Below are positions 22,063 to 30,149 of a DNA stretch of 64,000 nucleotides, one piece after another. This DNA is from Zoroaster sp. YZ-2022. Lineage: Eukaryota > Echinodermata > Asteroidea > Forcipulatida > Zoroasteridae. A program made the translations under genes and the position numbers. Location: NCBI GenBank assembly GCA_029582265.1, contig CM055816.1:35552891-35616890 (forward strand). Direction: 5' to 3'. A model generated the notes under the pieces. The model was given only the letters and a program-made list of their open reading frames with translations. It ran no database searches and was not told the DNA's origin. Position 1 is the first letter of the stretch. Each line of letters opens with the position of its first letter.

Positions 22063-23081
22063 TGGTGCCCTCACACCATAGCGATCACCAGTTGCGTATG
22101 GTTGCGAATAAAAAATAGTGGTCATAAGTTCCGAACGCAACTCACACGCAACTAATAGGTTTTATAGGTTTGAAGTACGCAACAAGCACGCAGGTGATCG
22201 CAGACACACGCAGAGTAAGTTCAGAAATGTTGAACATGTTCAATAATTCTCTGCGAATGCCTGCGATCAATTTATACGCAACAGGGACGCTACGCACGAA
22301 ACACGATCGCAACAGGTACGCAACTCATAAGTTATGAACGCAGGTGATCGCAGGTCCAAATTTGAGGTATCTGGCCAGGTTTTGGTAGCGTACATGTTGC
22401 GAATGTGTTGCGTACCTGTTGCGATCATGTTGCGATCGTGTTGCGTGCCTGTTGCAATCCTGTTGCGTGTGTAGCGTACCCCAACCTATTGTGCGTATTC
22501 CCAGCGTATCCCCAACCTATGCCCTGCGTATCCAACCTATTAGTTGCGTGTGAGTTGCGTGTTAGTTGCGTACTACATGCGTGTTGAGAAATGGTATAAA
22601 TAGTGGGCCTTTTCTAGATCGGTGTCAGTTGTTGGTGGACCTCCGAGATGACAACATGGAGCTACCTCTTGCTGTTATTGGACATCAGTTTAATCTGGTC
22701 AATTTAGCACTCCAACACATACAGAATAGGTTTTTATCACGTGACCGATATTCGCAACTAGCACGCAACTAGCACGCAGGTCCAACGCAACTTGTAAGTT
22801 TTGAACGCAACTCAAACGCAACTCGTAAGTTCTGCACGCAACTCACACGCAACTCGCACGCAACTCGTACGCAGGTGATCGCAGATATTGGGGGATCATA
22901 AGTTCAGTTCGCAACCCACACGCAACCCACACGCAACCCACACGCAACTCACACGCAACCCATAGGTTGAATAGGTTAGAAATTGACAAAATTGTTGATT
23001 TTGGTTGCGTTTGGTGCGTATAAAAATATTTTTTATACGCAACTCATAGGTTTCAGCATACGCTATGGTGTGAGGGCACCA
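22063..23081. mobile_element. Nested Harbinger-like element with ACGCAACTC-type repeats
   Basis: Ends TGGTGCCCTCACACC and GGTGTGAGGGCACCA are flanked by TTA duplications (22060-22062 and 23082-23084). The left arm of the host foldback element retains the same spot without the insertion (mirror near 20540-20560). The interior consists of degenerate units such as ACGCAACTCAC and GTTGCGTA. Ends resemble those of the outer element (CCCTGTCACACC against CCCTCACACC), suggesting related families. Confidence 0.8.
22595..22772 (+). promoter_or_regulatory. TATA box and short ORF remnant inside the nested element
   Basis: TATAAATAG at 22595-22603 is followed 53 bp later by ATG (22656) opening a 38-codon frame, MELPLAVIGHQFNLVNLALQ then about 18 more residues. 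This is the only stretch of the element not made of the short degenerate units. It may be a residue of the promoter and N-terminus of a parental transposase left after internal deletion. The protein is too short to assign. Confidence 0.35.
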
Positions 23082-23731
23082 TTAAGCAGAACGTATTAAG
23101 CACACGTTGAGTACGCCGAGAAATTTTGAACATGCTCAATAATTTTTCGCGGGCTCGACGTGTTCCAAATTTTCACAGCGTATCACAGCGTGCTCTTAAC
23201 GTAAACGACGTATCCCCAACTTACCCCTAACTTATATCAGCGTACACCAACGTACACCAACGTATTTTCGATATTTCGCATACGTTGGCATACGTTCAGG
23301 CCATACGCCATGGTGTGACAGGGCCTTAAACAGAGATGACATTTTACAAAAAACAATTCTCATCGAAAAATATAACGTTATACTCGGATGGCACGATGTT
23401 TTTAAACAACCTTTTTTCATGTTTAACGTTTCGCCCACATACTGTAGTATTTTTACGCAGTTTATAAAAACTAATAGTTTTGCTACACATTCAATAACGC
23501 GTGATTACGCGGTCAACATTTATTATATTCCTTCTCCGCAACGAGATGATAAATTTCATTTTCTCAATAATGAAACGCAACATTTAAAATACGAAATGTG
23601 TTTTAAAATGCGAAATATTAGAAAAGTTTTTGTTGAGGCGAGTTTTTTCGGCGCGCTAAACTCTAAAATCTGTTTCAATATAAAAATGAAAAGTTTACCG
23701 TCGAATTAAAAATGATTATACTATAATAAAT

Positions 23732-24193
23732 ATTGCGAGTATTTACGGGCCGAGTCGTACGAGCGACGTTGTTAGCGATAATAAAAGCAATGTTTTTGAA
23801 ATTAGTGGACGTATCAACGCCGATGAAATTCAACGAGAGATATTATTGTATAAATTAAACGATTTATTTCTCATACAATGGTCTAGCGAAGGTGCCACCT
23901 ATTTTCCAAAGTTTGCCATCTTTAAAGGAACAACGAATCCTTTGGCAATTTTTTATAAAATTGTATATATAAAAAGGGTAGATTCAAAAACATTAAAAGG
24001 TACAATACAAGTGGTTGGTGAAATAGATATTTTTGTGGTTGAAAGAGGAAGACGTACTGTTTATTTCACGAATGGTGAAGATGTAAAGCTTTTTGAAGGT
24101 AAAATTTGCTTAGAAACGCAAGGTAAAAGTTTTTGTACAAGCGACCTTTTTTGGCTCTCTAGAAACTGGAATATGTTACGATATAAAAGTTAA
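23732..24193 (+). pseudogene. Second tag-sharing (fibre-like?) gene, start codon lost
   Basis: The reading frame opens with ATT where the sister gene at 20183 has ATG, then encodes ASIYGPSRTSDVVSDN, almost the same N-terminal tag. About 153 codons follow with no stop. The distal part is beta-rich (VVGEIDIFVVERGRRTVYF) with no membrane span and differs from the first gene apart from a shared block near residues 35-65 (LYKLNDLFLIQWSSEG against the first gene's YNVILGWHD region). The first internal ATG is only at 23846, beyond the tag. Either the gene is dead, or it uses a non-ATG start. It sits 22 bp after the stop of the first gene. Confidence 0.6.
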
Positions 24194-24247
24194 TACTTGG
24201 CCGTAAAATTTAAAAAAAATAATAATCTTTTTCTATTAATAAAGACA

Positions 24248-24861
24248 ATGAGCGCACCTGTGGAATCAACGAATGTACTTTATCCAAATTTACCGTCTTT
24301 GACAGATGATGCTAAAACATTTCGATTGCAAAAAATCGACGATATTCAAAAAGAATTACGAATAGAAATAAACGAACGCGAAGCCGTATATAAAAAATAT
24401 AATAGAATCATCAACGCTTGTGGTATCGTAGAAACTCTCGCAGAATTGGGCTGTATGGGAGCGGGAGCTATCGGAATAGCTAGTATCGCTAGCGTCGTAT
24501 CATCGCCAGTAGGATTTGTTTTAGGTTTAGCTTTAGGGTTGGGTGGCGCGGCTTTCGCTCTAAGATACGCGAAAAATAAATTATATAAAAAAGCTAAAAA
24601 CACGATGAAATACGAGTTTTAGCGTCGAGTAAACTCAACACGATCGAAAACCACGTTTCGAAAGCCATCGAAGACGGTATCATCAGTCATGAAGAATTTG
24701 TGATCGTATGCGAAGAGCTAGATAAATATTACAAAATGAAAGAAAATATTCGCAATAAACTCGTTAAACCGACGAGTTTACCGTTAAAAACGGAGGTTAA
24801 ACCCGCCGATGTAAATGTAGAAAAAAAAATTATTTTAGAAAAACTTATGAATTTAAAGTGA
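24248..24861 (+). pseudogene. Polinton membrane protein with C-terminal helical domain, frameshifted
   Basis: ATG 24248 opens a Pro/Leu-containing start (NVLYPNLPSL), a charged helix (DDIQKELRIEINEREAVYKK) and two adjacent hydrophobic segments (GAIGIASIASVVSSPVGFVL and LALGLGGAAFAL). The frame ends at TAG 24620, but a different frame continues from about 24600 with SSKLNTIENHVSKAIEDG, a helical, EF-hand-loop-like acidic region, and reaches TGA at 24859-24861. The two parts look like one protein of about 204 codons broken by a one-base indel. This domain order (charged helix, two spans, helical tail) is, by my recollection, typical of a conserved Polinton protein of unknown role. Confidence 0.6.
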
Positions 24862-24872
24862 GTGTAAATAAA

Positions 24873-25283
24873 TTATATTATAATCAAAAACTCGCTTCGC
24901 AAGATGCGGAGCGAGTAACAACGTGTAGACCACCGCCGTACAATTAAAATTTTTAGTACAATGTTTATAATTAGTTCTAGATGCCAAAAAATAGTTTCTT
25001 TATCCGTTTCATTTATACTCTGCAACTCGCTATAATATACATGTAAATTAATGTAATACACATCTAAAGCAAGTTGGTTTAAATACTCTTTTATACTCGC
25101 TAAATCTCTAGATTTAATTAACTCAAACGCTGAAACTAATTTTTCTCGCACGAGTATGATCAATCGTTGTGCGGGAATGTTTTTAATATAATATTCTAAA
25201 AATGTTAAACCGCGTGAATTTGTACGCAACGATTTTAAATCATCAATAAGCGAAAGTATACACGTTTGTAATAGTTCACCCAT
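24873..25283 (-). CDS. Unknown helical protein (136 aa)
   Basis: Not recognised. The sequence is mostly predicted helix, Leu/Ile-rich, with a C-terminal hydrophobic stretch (IFWHLELIINIVLKILIV) and no cysteine or catalytic motif. It is convergent with the gene ending at 24861, with 11 bp between, and 7 bp from the next minus-strand gene's stop, so it is the last gene of the minus-strand block that starts at the right TIR. Frame intact; a regulatory or host-interaction role is possible, without evidence. Confidence 0.55.
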   Translation of the reverse strand: MGELLQTCILSLIDDLKSLRTNSRGLTFLEYYIKNIPAQRLIILVREKLVSAFELIKSRDLASIKEYLNQLALDVYYINLHVYYSELQSINETDKETIFWHLELIINIVLKILIVRRWSTRCYSLRILRSEFLIII

Positions 25284-25290
25284 ATTAATA

Positions 25291-25605
25291 TTACTCTACA
25301 TAAACTTGTTTAGTTTTTTCTACCAGCTCTACCATTACTAAATTAAACAACCGTATAGCTTTTTTATTTATTTGGTAAAAAGTTTTAACTTTTAATGCTC
25401 TTGCGCAGTTTGTGCATAAACTCGTCCATGTTTTTGTACCTTTTTTGCATCTTTTACACTCGACCGGCAAGCTTTTTCCGCTTTTAATTTTAAACTGATG
25501 AAAAGCGCAATAGTTTACGTTGGGCGAGCTACGCACGCAACATTTGTACATTTTACCAATTATTAACCATCTGCAAGGAACGATTATTTTCTGTTTTGAT
25601 TCCAT
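25291..25605 (-). CDS. Small cysteine-rich protein (104 aa), possible zinc binding
   Basis: Cysteines occur as PC, KCC, YCAFH, ECKRC and LCTNC, enough for two zinc sites. The protein is basic with no membrane span. It shares the first five residues MESKQ with the PCNA-like gene that starts at 26982, which may mean a duplicated start region. It lies in the minus-strand block reading from the right TIR. Function unknown; a nucleic-acid-binding or transcription role would fit early genes placed at the element's end, but this is inference. Confidence 0.6.
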   Translation of the reverse strand: MESKQKIIVPCRWLIIGKMYKCCVRSSPNVNYCAFHQFKIKSGKSLPVECKRCKKGTKTWTSLCTNCARALKVKTFYQINKKAIRLFNLVMVELVEKTKQVYVE

Positions 25606-25622
25606 ACTCTTTTATTACTTAA

Positions 25623-25821
25623 CTAGATAATATTTTTTGTTTTTATTTTATAATATTCATACTCTATATTTACATTGTTATTTAAAACCTTTAATTGCGC
25701 GTTTATTAAAAATTTATCAATAATATCAAATTCTTGTCCTTTTTTTAATTTTATTTTTAGGAAAACATTTATTACACGATAGTGTTAAATCATAGTCTTC
25801 ATTTTTTCTTTCTCGTTCCAT
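25623..25821 (-). pseudogene. Small Polinton gene, frameshifted near a T7 run
   Basis: ATG 25821 opens a charged N-terminus with a CNKC pair (DLTLSCNKCFPKN), and the frame then stops soon after a Lys-rich stretch. The neighbouring frame continues with KKGQEFDIIDKFLINAQLKV and ends at TAG 25623. The switch falls at the Lys/Asn-rich A/T stretch that includes a T7 run at 25740-25746. The whole would be about 65 residues. Unknown function. Confidence 0.45.
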
Positions 25822-25839
25822 TTGTTATTGTTTTTTATA

Positions 25840-26982
25840 CTATTTTAAAAGTGAGTTTTTAGGTGAAACACTTTCTTCTTCTAAAAAGGTTTCGTCTTTT
25901 ATAAAAGCTGTAATTTTTCCCAAATTGCCTACCGACGCACTAATTTTTAATGGAACGTTTTCACCTTTAGGCGCGTAAAATTGTATTTGTTTGTCTAAAG
26001 GTGAAATTTTTAAGAAAGCGTTAAATAAAGTTGACGTAAAAGTAGCTCAATACGTAGGCAGCTGCTTTTTATCCGTATCGCCTAATTCTAAAGATGTACC
26101 GTAAAGACTATTGTCGTCGCTTAAAAAGATAATATAATCTAAATTGTGCATGTTAATGTTAATTGTTGCGTTTGCTTGCAAAATTTTTTTAAGTTTTAAA
26201 AAATCGCTACTTTCAACTATGTAAGGATAATTATAATCACAATCAGTGGGAGGTTCAATTGTTTCCGCGTTAATGAACTTATCAATGGTTACGTTGTTAG
26301 TTTCTCGTTTTTTTGAACCACACATTTCAACCGCGAATGTTTCGATACGCAATCGATCATTTTTTACGTAAACAGTTATTGGAACTTTTCGTTTAATACT
26401 GCGGGTTATTTTTTGCAAAAGTTTTAAATCAACCGTAAATTCAATTGGGTTTTCACATTTAAATTCGAATTTTTTTTCTCTGTTTAATACTATATCTACT
26501 AATATTCTTTTCGAAAAATCTGTCTCACGACAATAAAATCCTGTTTCATCTACCTTAAAATGAGCCTTTGTTTTGATACCTATTAAAATGTCGATTAAAA
26601 TTTTAAATGTGTAACCCGTTTTGATTTTAAAATAAAAATCGTATTCGTACTCTTTATTATTTTTTGATGCTTCGTCGTATTTTAAAATTTTTGATTTATC
26701 TAATATTTCACGTTTTATGCCGTCGTTTTCCCAAACTGGTGGTGTTAGTATTTCGCACGCTTTCGGTTTAGGTTTTGGCTCATATTCATTAGTATTTTCG
26801 TTGTATTTTAAAAATTTTGAAAAATCTAATACCTCGTTTGGGTATTCAGCAAAATTTGGTTTTTCGGGTCTATCGTCATTTGATTTTTCAAGTCTATCGT
26901 CATCAAACGTTTCTTCGTATTCTTCTTTAATACCTGACACTCTTAGTTGGGGCCTTGTTGATAAATATTGTTTACTTTCCAT
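25840..26982 (-). pseudogene. PCNA-like sliding-clamp protein, one in-frame stop
   Basis: The gene spans 381 codons from ATG 26982, which lies at the inner edge of the right TIR. Residues 1-95 are low-complexity, with two copies of an LDxSKxLKY(N/D)E motif. From about residue 100 the sequence follows the PCNA pattern: FKILIDILIGIKTKAHFKVD, then ETGFYCRETDFSKRILVDIV (the GI...D.S...L block of domain I), FxxKCExPIEFTVDLKLLQK, and a domain II-like YPYIVESSDFLKLKKIL with IIFLSDDNSLYG. A TGA at 26047-26049 follows, then in frame NAFLKISPLDKQIQFYAP, PLKI and VGNLGKITAFIK, which match the closing strands of domain II. Clamps encircle DNA and hold polymerases; protein-primed polymerases are not known to need one, so its role is open. 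No terminal PIP-type or enzymatic motif seen. Confidence 0.65.
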
Positions 26983-27262
26983 TCTCGCTAATCAATATAT
27001 ACTTAGACAATAAAAAACGAAAAAATATTTTTAAAAAACGTGAAGTATTTAGTTTGTTCAAAAAAGCGTGTTAGATTTTCTAAAAAACCTTGTTAAAATC
27101 CTCTACTACTACCCAACGAATTTGGTTAAAATAAGATGTTTCTTGATGCTCTGTTTTTAACATTTTTACGACTTTGTTAAAATCCCCTACTACTACCCAA
27201 CGAATTTGGTTAAAAAGTCATTTTTTGGAAGGTGCGCTAGGACCCCCATCTACCATACTACT
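26980..27262 (-). repeat. Polinton right terminal inverted repeat
   Basis: Reverse complement of 7920-8203, ending CCATACTACT at 27262. It contains the same pair of internal direct repeats. The match continues to the start codon of the PCNA-like gene, so both outward-most genes are driven from within identical repeats. Confidence 0.92.
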
Positions 27263-27628
27263 ACTTTCAATTATGCTATGTGGGGACTTCACGTACGATG
27301 AATAGGGTGTGCCCGGCTTAGCTTGCCCGCTTATTGTTCAGTCTATACGCTTGGCTGAACAGCGGAGTTGTGCACATGTCCACGGCCGGGTTTGACCCAC
27401 GGTGCTCTCCGGCCTCACAGATGTTGGCCACAACCACCTTCACTTGGTAAAAATAATACCGTACGCAAGGGGTTAAAGTAAACTTGATGTTAAGGGTGAT
27501 GATGATGGTGCATCACCATCACCATGTTATTTGTTTGTCTAAATGTTACATGCTCATGTATTTTTTGAATAAATATTGAGCAGGTCTATATGAAATCATC
27601 CATTTAAAAAAATAATAAAAGTACTTAC
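27263..27628. other. Remaining piggyBac-like half and intron edge
   Basis: 27263-27472 is the right half of the short TTAA element and has no counterpart in the other arm. 27477-27628 matches the reverse complement of about 56276-56385, confirming the host boundary. No coding sequence. Confidence 0.6.
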
Positions 27629-27937
27629 ATTCGACATCAATGGGTCCCAATAACCCATTCTGTGTAGCCCATGAATCCCTCTGTGCAGTACACTTGATGG
27701 TGTTACGATTGTCTTGTCTCGTAGGTGTAAACTCAATCTTACTGCTGAACGTGTAGCGTTCACTTGATCCAGATAGGGCTGGTGTGGTATCAGACATAGG
27801 CATGATAGGTGTGTCTCCATTGAACCAATCCAAGCTCCAATCATCAGGATACCCCATATCTGCCATGCATGTCAGGGTAGTCAACATATTCTCAGTCATC
27901 TGTGAACTACCAGTTATCACAGGGGTATCAGGGGGAC
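27629..27937 (-). CDS. Ig-domain exon of the left Ig/FN3 gene
   Basis: A 309-bp exon encoding an Ig-like domain with the first cysteine in TTLTCMADMGYPDDWSLDW, the core W in LDWFNG, and the second cysteine in TIKCTAQRDS. The acceptor is CTGCAG and the donor is GAAT followed by GTAAGTAC. Length divides by three and the phase matches neighbouring exons. The other arm has this exon at 55964-56275 with a 3-bp length difference and scattered substitutions. In the transcript it precedes the Ig exon at 5498 across the Polinton-bearing intron. Confidence 0.85.
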
Positions 27938-28394
27938 CTGCAGAAAAAAAACAAAGTTGTTGTTTAATTCCATTGTGAGGTGCAATTTTGCATGGTATCC
28001 TCGCACAGGATTACCAAGTTTCTTCCCAAGTCTCCTTTTTTTAGGGATAAGAAAAAGAAAGAAAATGCCATTTTGAAGAAACTATAATGACATGTACCTT
28101 CCCCCAAAAAATGTAAAATACAAAAATAAAACAAATACTACAGAAGGTGGAGCTTTTAGGGATAGCAACGATGTAGCTTAATTGACTTGAGGTGTAGAAA
28201 GGAAGAAAGAAAAAAAGATCATTCTTTTCATGTTGTGCAAATGAGAAATATATTTATTAATAAAATCATAATGTTTAAACAAATGTTTTCAAATAAATAA
28301 AAAAAATATATTGAGATCTGTATAGGGAAGGTACAAAACAATTGTTTTCAACAAATAAAAACATGATTAAAGTTTCACACGTACTATATGAACA

Positions 28395-28484
28395 TTAGCC
28401 CTAACTCCCTAGACAACAAAAGCAGTTCGAGGATTTTGAAGGATTTTTATTGTTCAGTAACAATGCTTAGGGAGTTAGGGTTAA
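28395..28484. mobile_element. Short MITE, CCCTAACTCCCTAG ends
   Basis: Ends CCCTAACTCCCTAG and CTTAGGGAGTTAGGG are near-perfect inverted repeats flanked by TTAG/TTAA. A sister copy lies at 48810-48905 with the same ends and the shared core GAGGATTTTGAAGGATTT. Non-coding. Confidence 0.6.
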
Positions 28485-30125
28485 AACATAAGTAGTGTAA
28501 AGTCCATGATGGTACAAACATTCATTGAAATATTTTTGTCCGAGGTAACACCACTTTAGACATGAATACCATGTTTGTGTTTGTCGATTCAATACTTCAG
28601 TATTTTCTCACTAACAACACAATGTAATAAGTTTATAGCTTTCACAGGCTGGTTATTTATGGTAAATATACAAAGAAAGTAAGCATTCGTTTAGAAGCAT
28701 TTGTTTTTCAAAACAAACATTTACCAATGTTGTAACTTCTCTTAAATTTACAATGAACTGTAATTGGAAATTAATGTAAATAAATTTGAAAATGTAAGAA
28801 CTAAGTGTTTACAATTAACATCTGGTGTTGGTAGACTAATACAAGTTAGGCCCCAAAAAAAGTCCAGTTTCTGGTAATAGGTGGGCTTCAAAATTGGTCC
28901 GGTGACGCACTTTTTTTCTCTTTTTTTTCTTCTGTTTTGCCAACCTGTGAAATATGTGAAACTTGTATACACGGATATTGGAACCAGAAGTATGGTGGCT
29001 AAGAGAGGCGTCACAAATCGGGCAAATTCTTATACCCCTATGTGAAAAAGTTGTTTAAAAAACAGCACAGCAGAATTCCAATCGATCCAGCAATTTTGGC
29101 TTAAACTAAAAATGCCAACGCGTGGGTCTAACGTGTGGGTCTGACGCGACCAGAAACCACAGACTTTTTTTGGAAGGGGGGGGGGGGCTTGGCTTATAAA
29201 GTTCAGACATATTCTATAACTTTAACATGTTATTGCATTTCACGTGCATACACTGAACTTGTTCAAGGAACCACATGTACAGTGTACAGTATGTAGTGTT
29301 TTTAATAACCTGTCAGTGCTTTCAAAAGGGAAGTCCATACGTTTGTACTTAATCTGGTCATGTTGGAAAACTGCTTTAACATGTATGCATGCTTGCTTAG
29401 TCTTTGAATTATACATGTGTAAACATCATAGTGTAAACATCATAATTATACACAGATTTAAATAAAACATAAGATCATATATTAATGTGCACATTGTACA
29501 TAGTACATGTATTTCACAAGAACATAGTAAAAAAATGCATTAAGATTTATGTACATGTATTCGTTCTAAAGAGGTACTTTACCTGAATTCAACTTTGTAA
29601 ATTGTTTCATTTTTTTTTTTAAATTGCAGCACCTCAGAAAAAAATTAGTTCAACGTTAAAACCATCAAGTATGTACGTACATTTATGTACATGTACAGGT
29701 AAGATTAATACATTAACATTTGAAATGTTTGTAGACCCATGACACACATGTCCAAAACAAAGACATACAATACAGTTAAAGGAGCAGTATCATCAAGATC
29801 AGGGCAGACTTTCAACGGGGCATGGAAGCGCCGTCCTAGTTTAAGATGAACACAGTGACTGACAATTACCGACTCATTTATGCAGCAGCAACGGTAATAT
29901 AACCTTATCATGCGTAGTATTATGGCAGTAATCTAAAACTAGCATTCCGATTCCATGCGCTATTGATTGTGACGATACTGTCCCTTTAATATCGGAATTT
30001 AAAACACAGAGCTTTAAGTGCAGTGTATAATCTATACACATGATGATATAATACGAATGTACACAATTCAATCTACACTGTACATGCATTGGATACACAA
30101 AGAAACATGTCAAAACTACATTGAG

Positions 30126-30149
30126 CCATGGAGGGAGGGAGAGCCATGG
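30126..30149. repeat. 24-bp seed of the right-arm minisatellite
   Basis: CCATGG, GAGGGAGGGAGAG and then CCATGG again form a single unit flanked by sequence that also flanks the 3.9-kb array at 50019-53937 (TTGAG on one side, ACCATACAGGGTACATGAAA-like on the other). This is the unexpanded state. Confidence 0.85.

Larger units (their letters stand above)
20310..23326. mobile_element. Foldback PIF/Harbinger-like non-autonomous transposon
   Basis: Ends are AGGCCCTGTCACACC and its reverse complement, flanked by TAA duplications (20307-20309, 23327-23329). A 3-bp TWA duplication is the PIF/Harbinger signature. The left arm (20310 to about 21285) is mirrored by the right arm (about 21382-23326, minus a nested element), so nearly the whole element is one inverted repeat of about 0.95-kb arms. 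The arms are built of degenerate 9-12-bp units around TACGTT, TACGCT and GCATACG. A third copy of the end sequence lies in the centre (21346-21377). There is no transposase; the recurring 60-75-residue open frames are the terminal sequence read through. Confidence 0.8.
20183..23709 (+). pseudogene. First tag-sharing (fibre-like?) gene, split by a 3-kb insertion
   Basis: The gene begins MASIYGPSRTSGVVDT, runs 42 codons to about 20309, and resumes after the insertion at 23327-23329 to a stop at 23709. The insertion carries a TAA target duplication, and the two flanks are in the same reading frame across it. The C-terminal part has YNVILGWHDVFKQPFFMF, similar in position and pattern to the second gene (23732-24193). 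The two genes share their first 11 residues apart from the start codon but differ strongly afterwards, as expected if a common tail docks onto the same virion site and the distal parts diverge. Fibre-like function is inference; no domain is identified. The Polinton copy cannot make the full protein. Confidence 0.65.
7920..27262. mobile_element. Polinton/Maverick (adintovirus-like) element, 19.3 kb
   Basis: A protein-primed polymerase B, a DDE integrase and an A32-like packaging ATPase, together with a probable capsid gene and inverted repeats of about 283 bp that start with AG, identify a Polinton. Length is within the usual 15-20 kb. Gene density is high and codon and base use differ sharply from the ACATGT-rich host flanks. 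Two convergent gene blocks start from the two ends: POLB from the left, the PCNA-like gene from the right. Eight genes look intact; ten carry lesions. It sits in an intron of the left Ig/FN3 gene. I could not find the expected 6-bp target duplication: the six bases outside the ends are ACCGGC and ACTTTC. Confidence 0.95.
7714..27476. mobile_element. Short piggyBac-like element split by the Polinton
   Basis: TTAA at 7714-7717 is followed by CCCCATGCGTACGG, and CCGTACGCAAGGGG at 27459-27472 is followed by TTAA (27473-27476). The inverted ends match at 13 of 14 bases. TTAA duplication with CCC-starting ends is the piggyBac signature. Only about 200 bp of this element lies on each side of the Polinton (7718-7919 and 27263-27472), and no transposase is visible, so it is a MITE. 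The other gene arm reads straight through the site at 56382-56385 with TTCA (in this orientation) in place of TTAA, giving an empty-site comparison. Confidence 0.7.
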
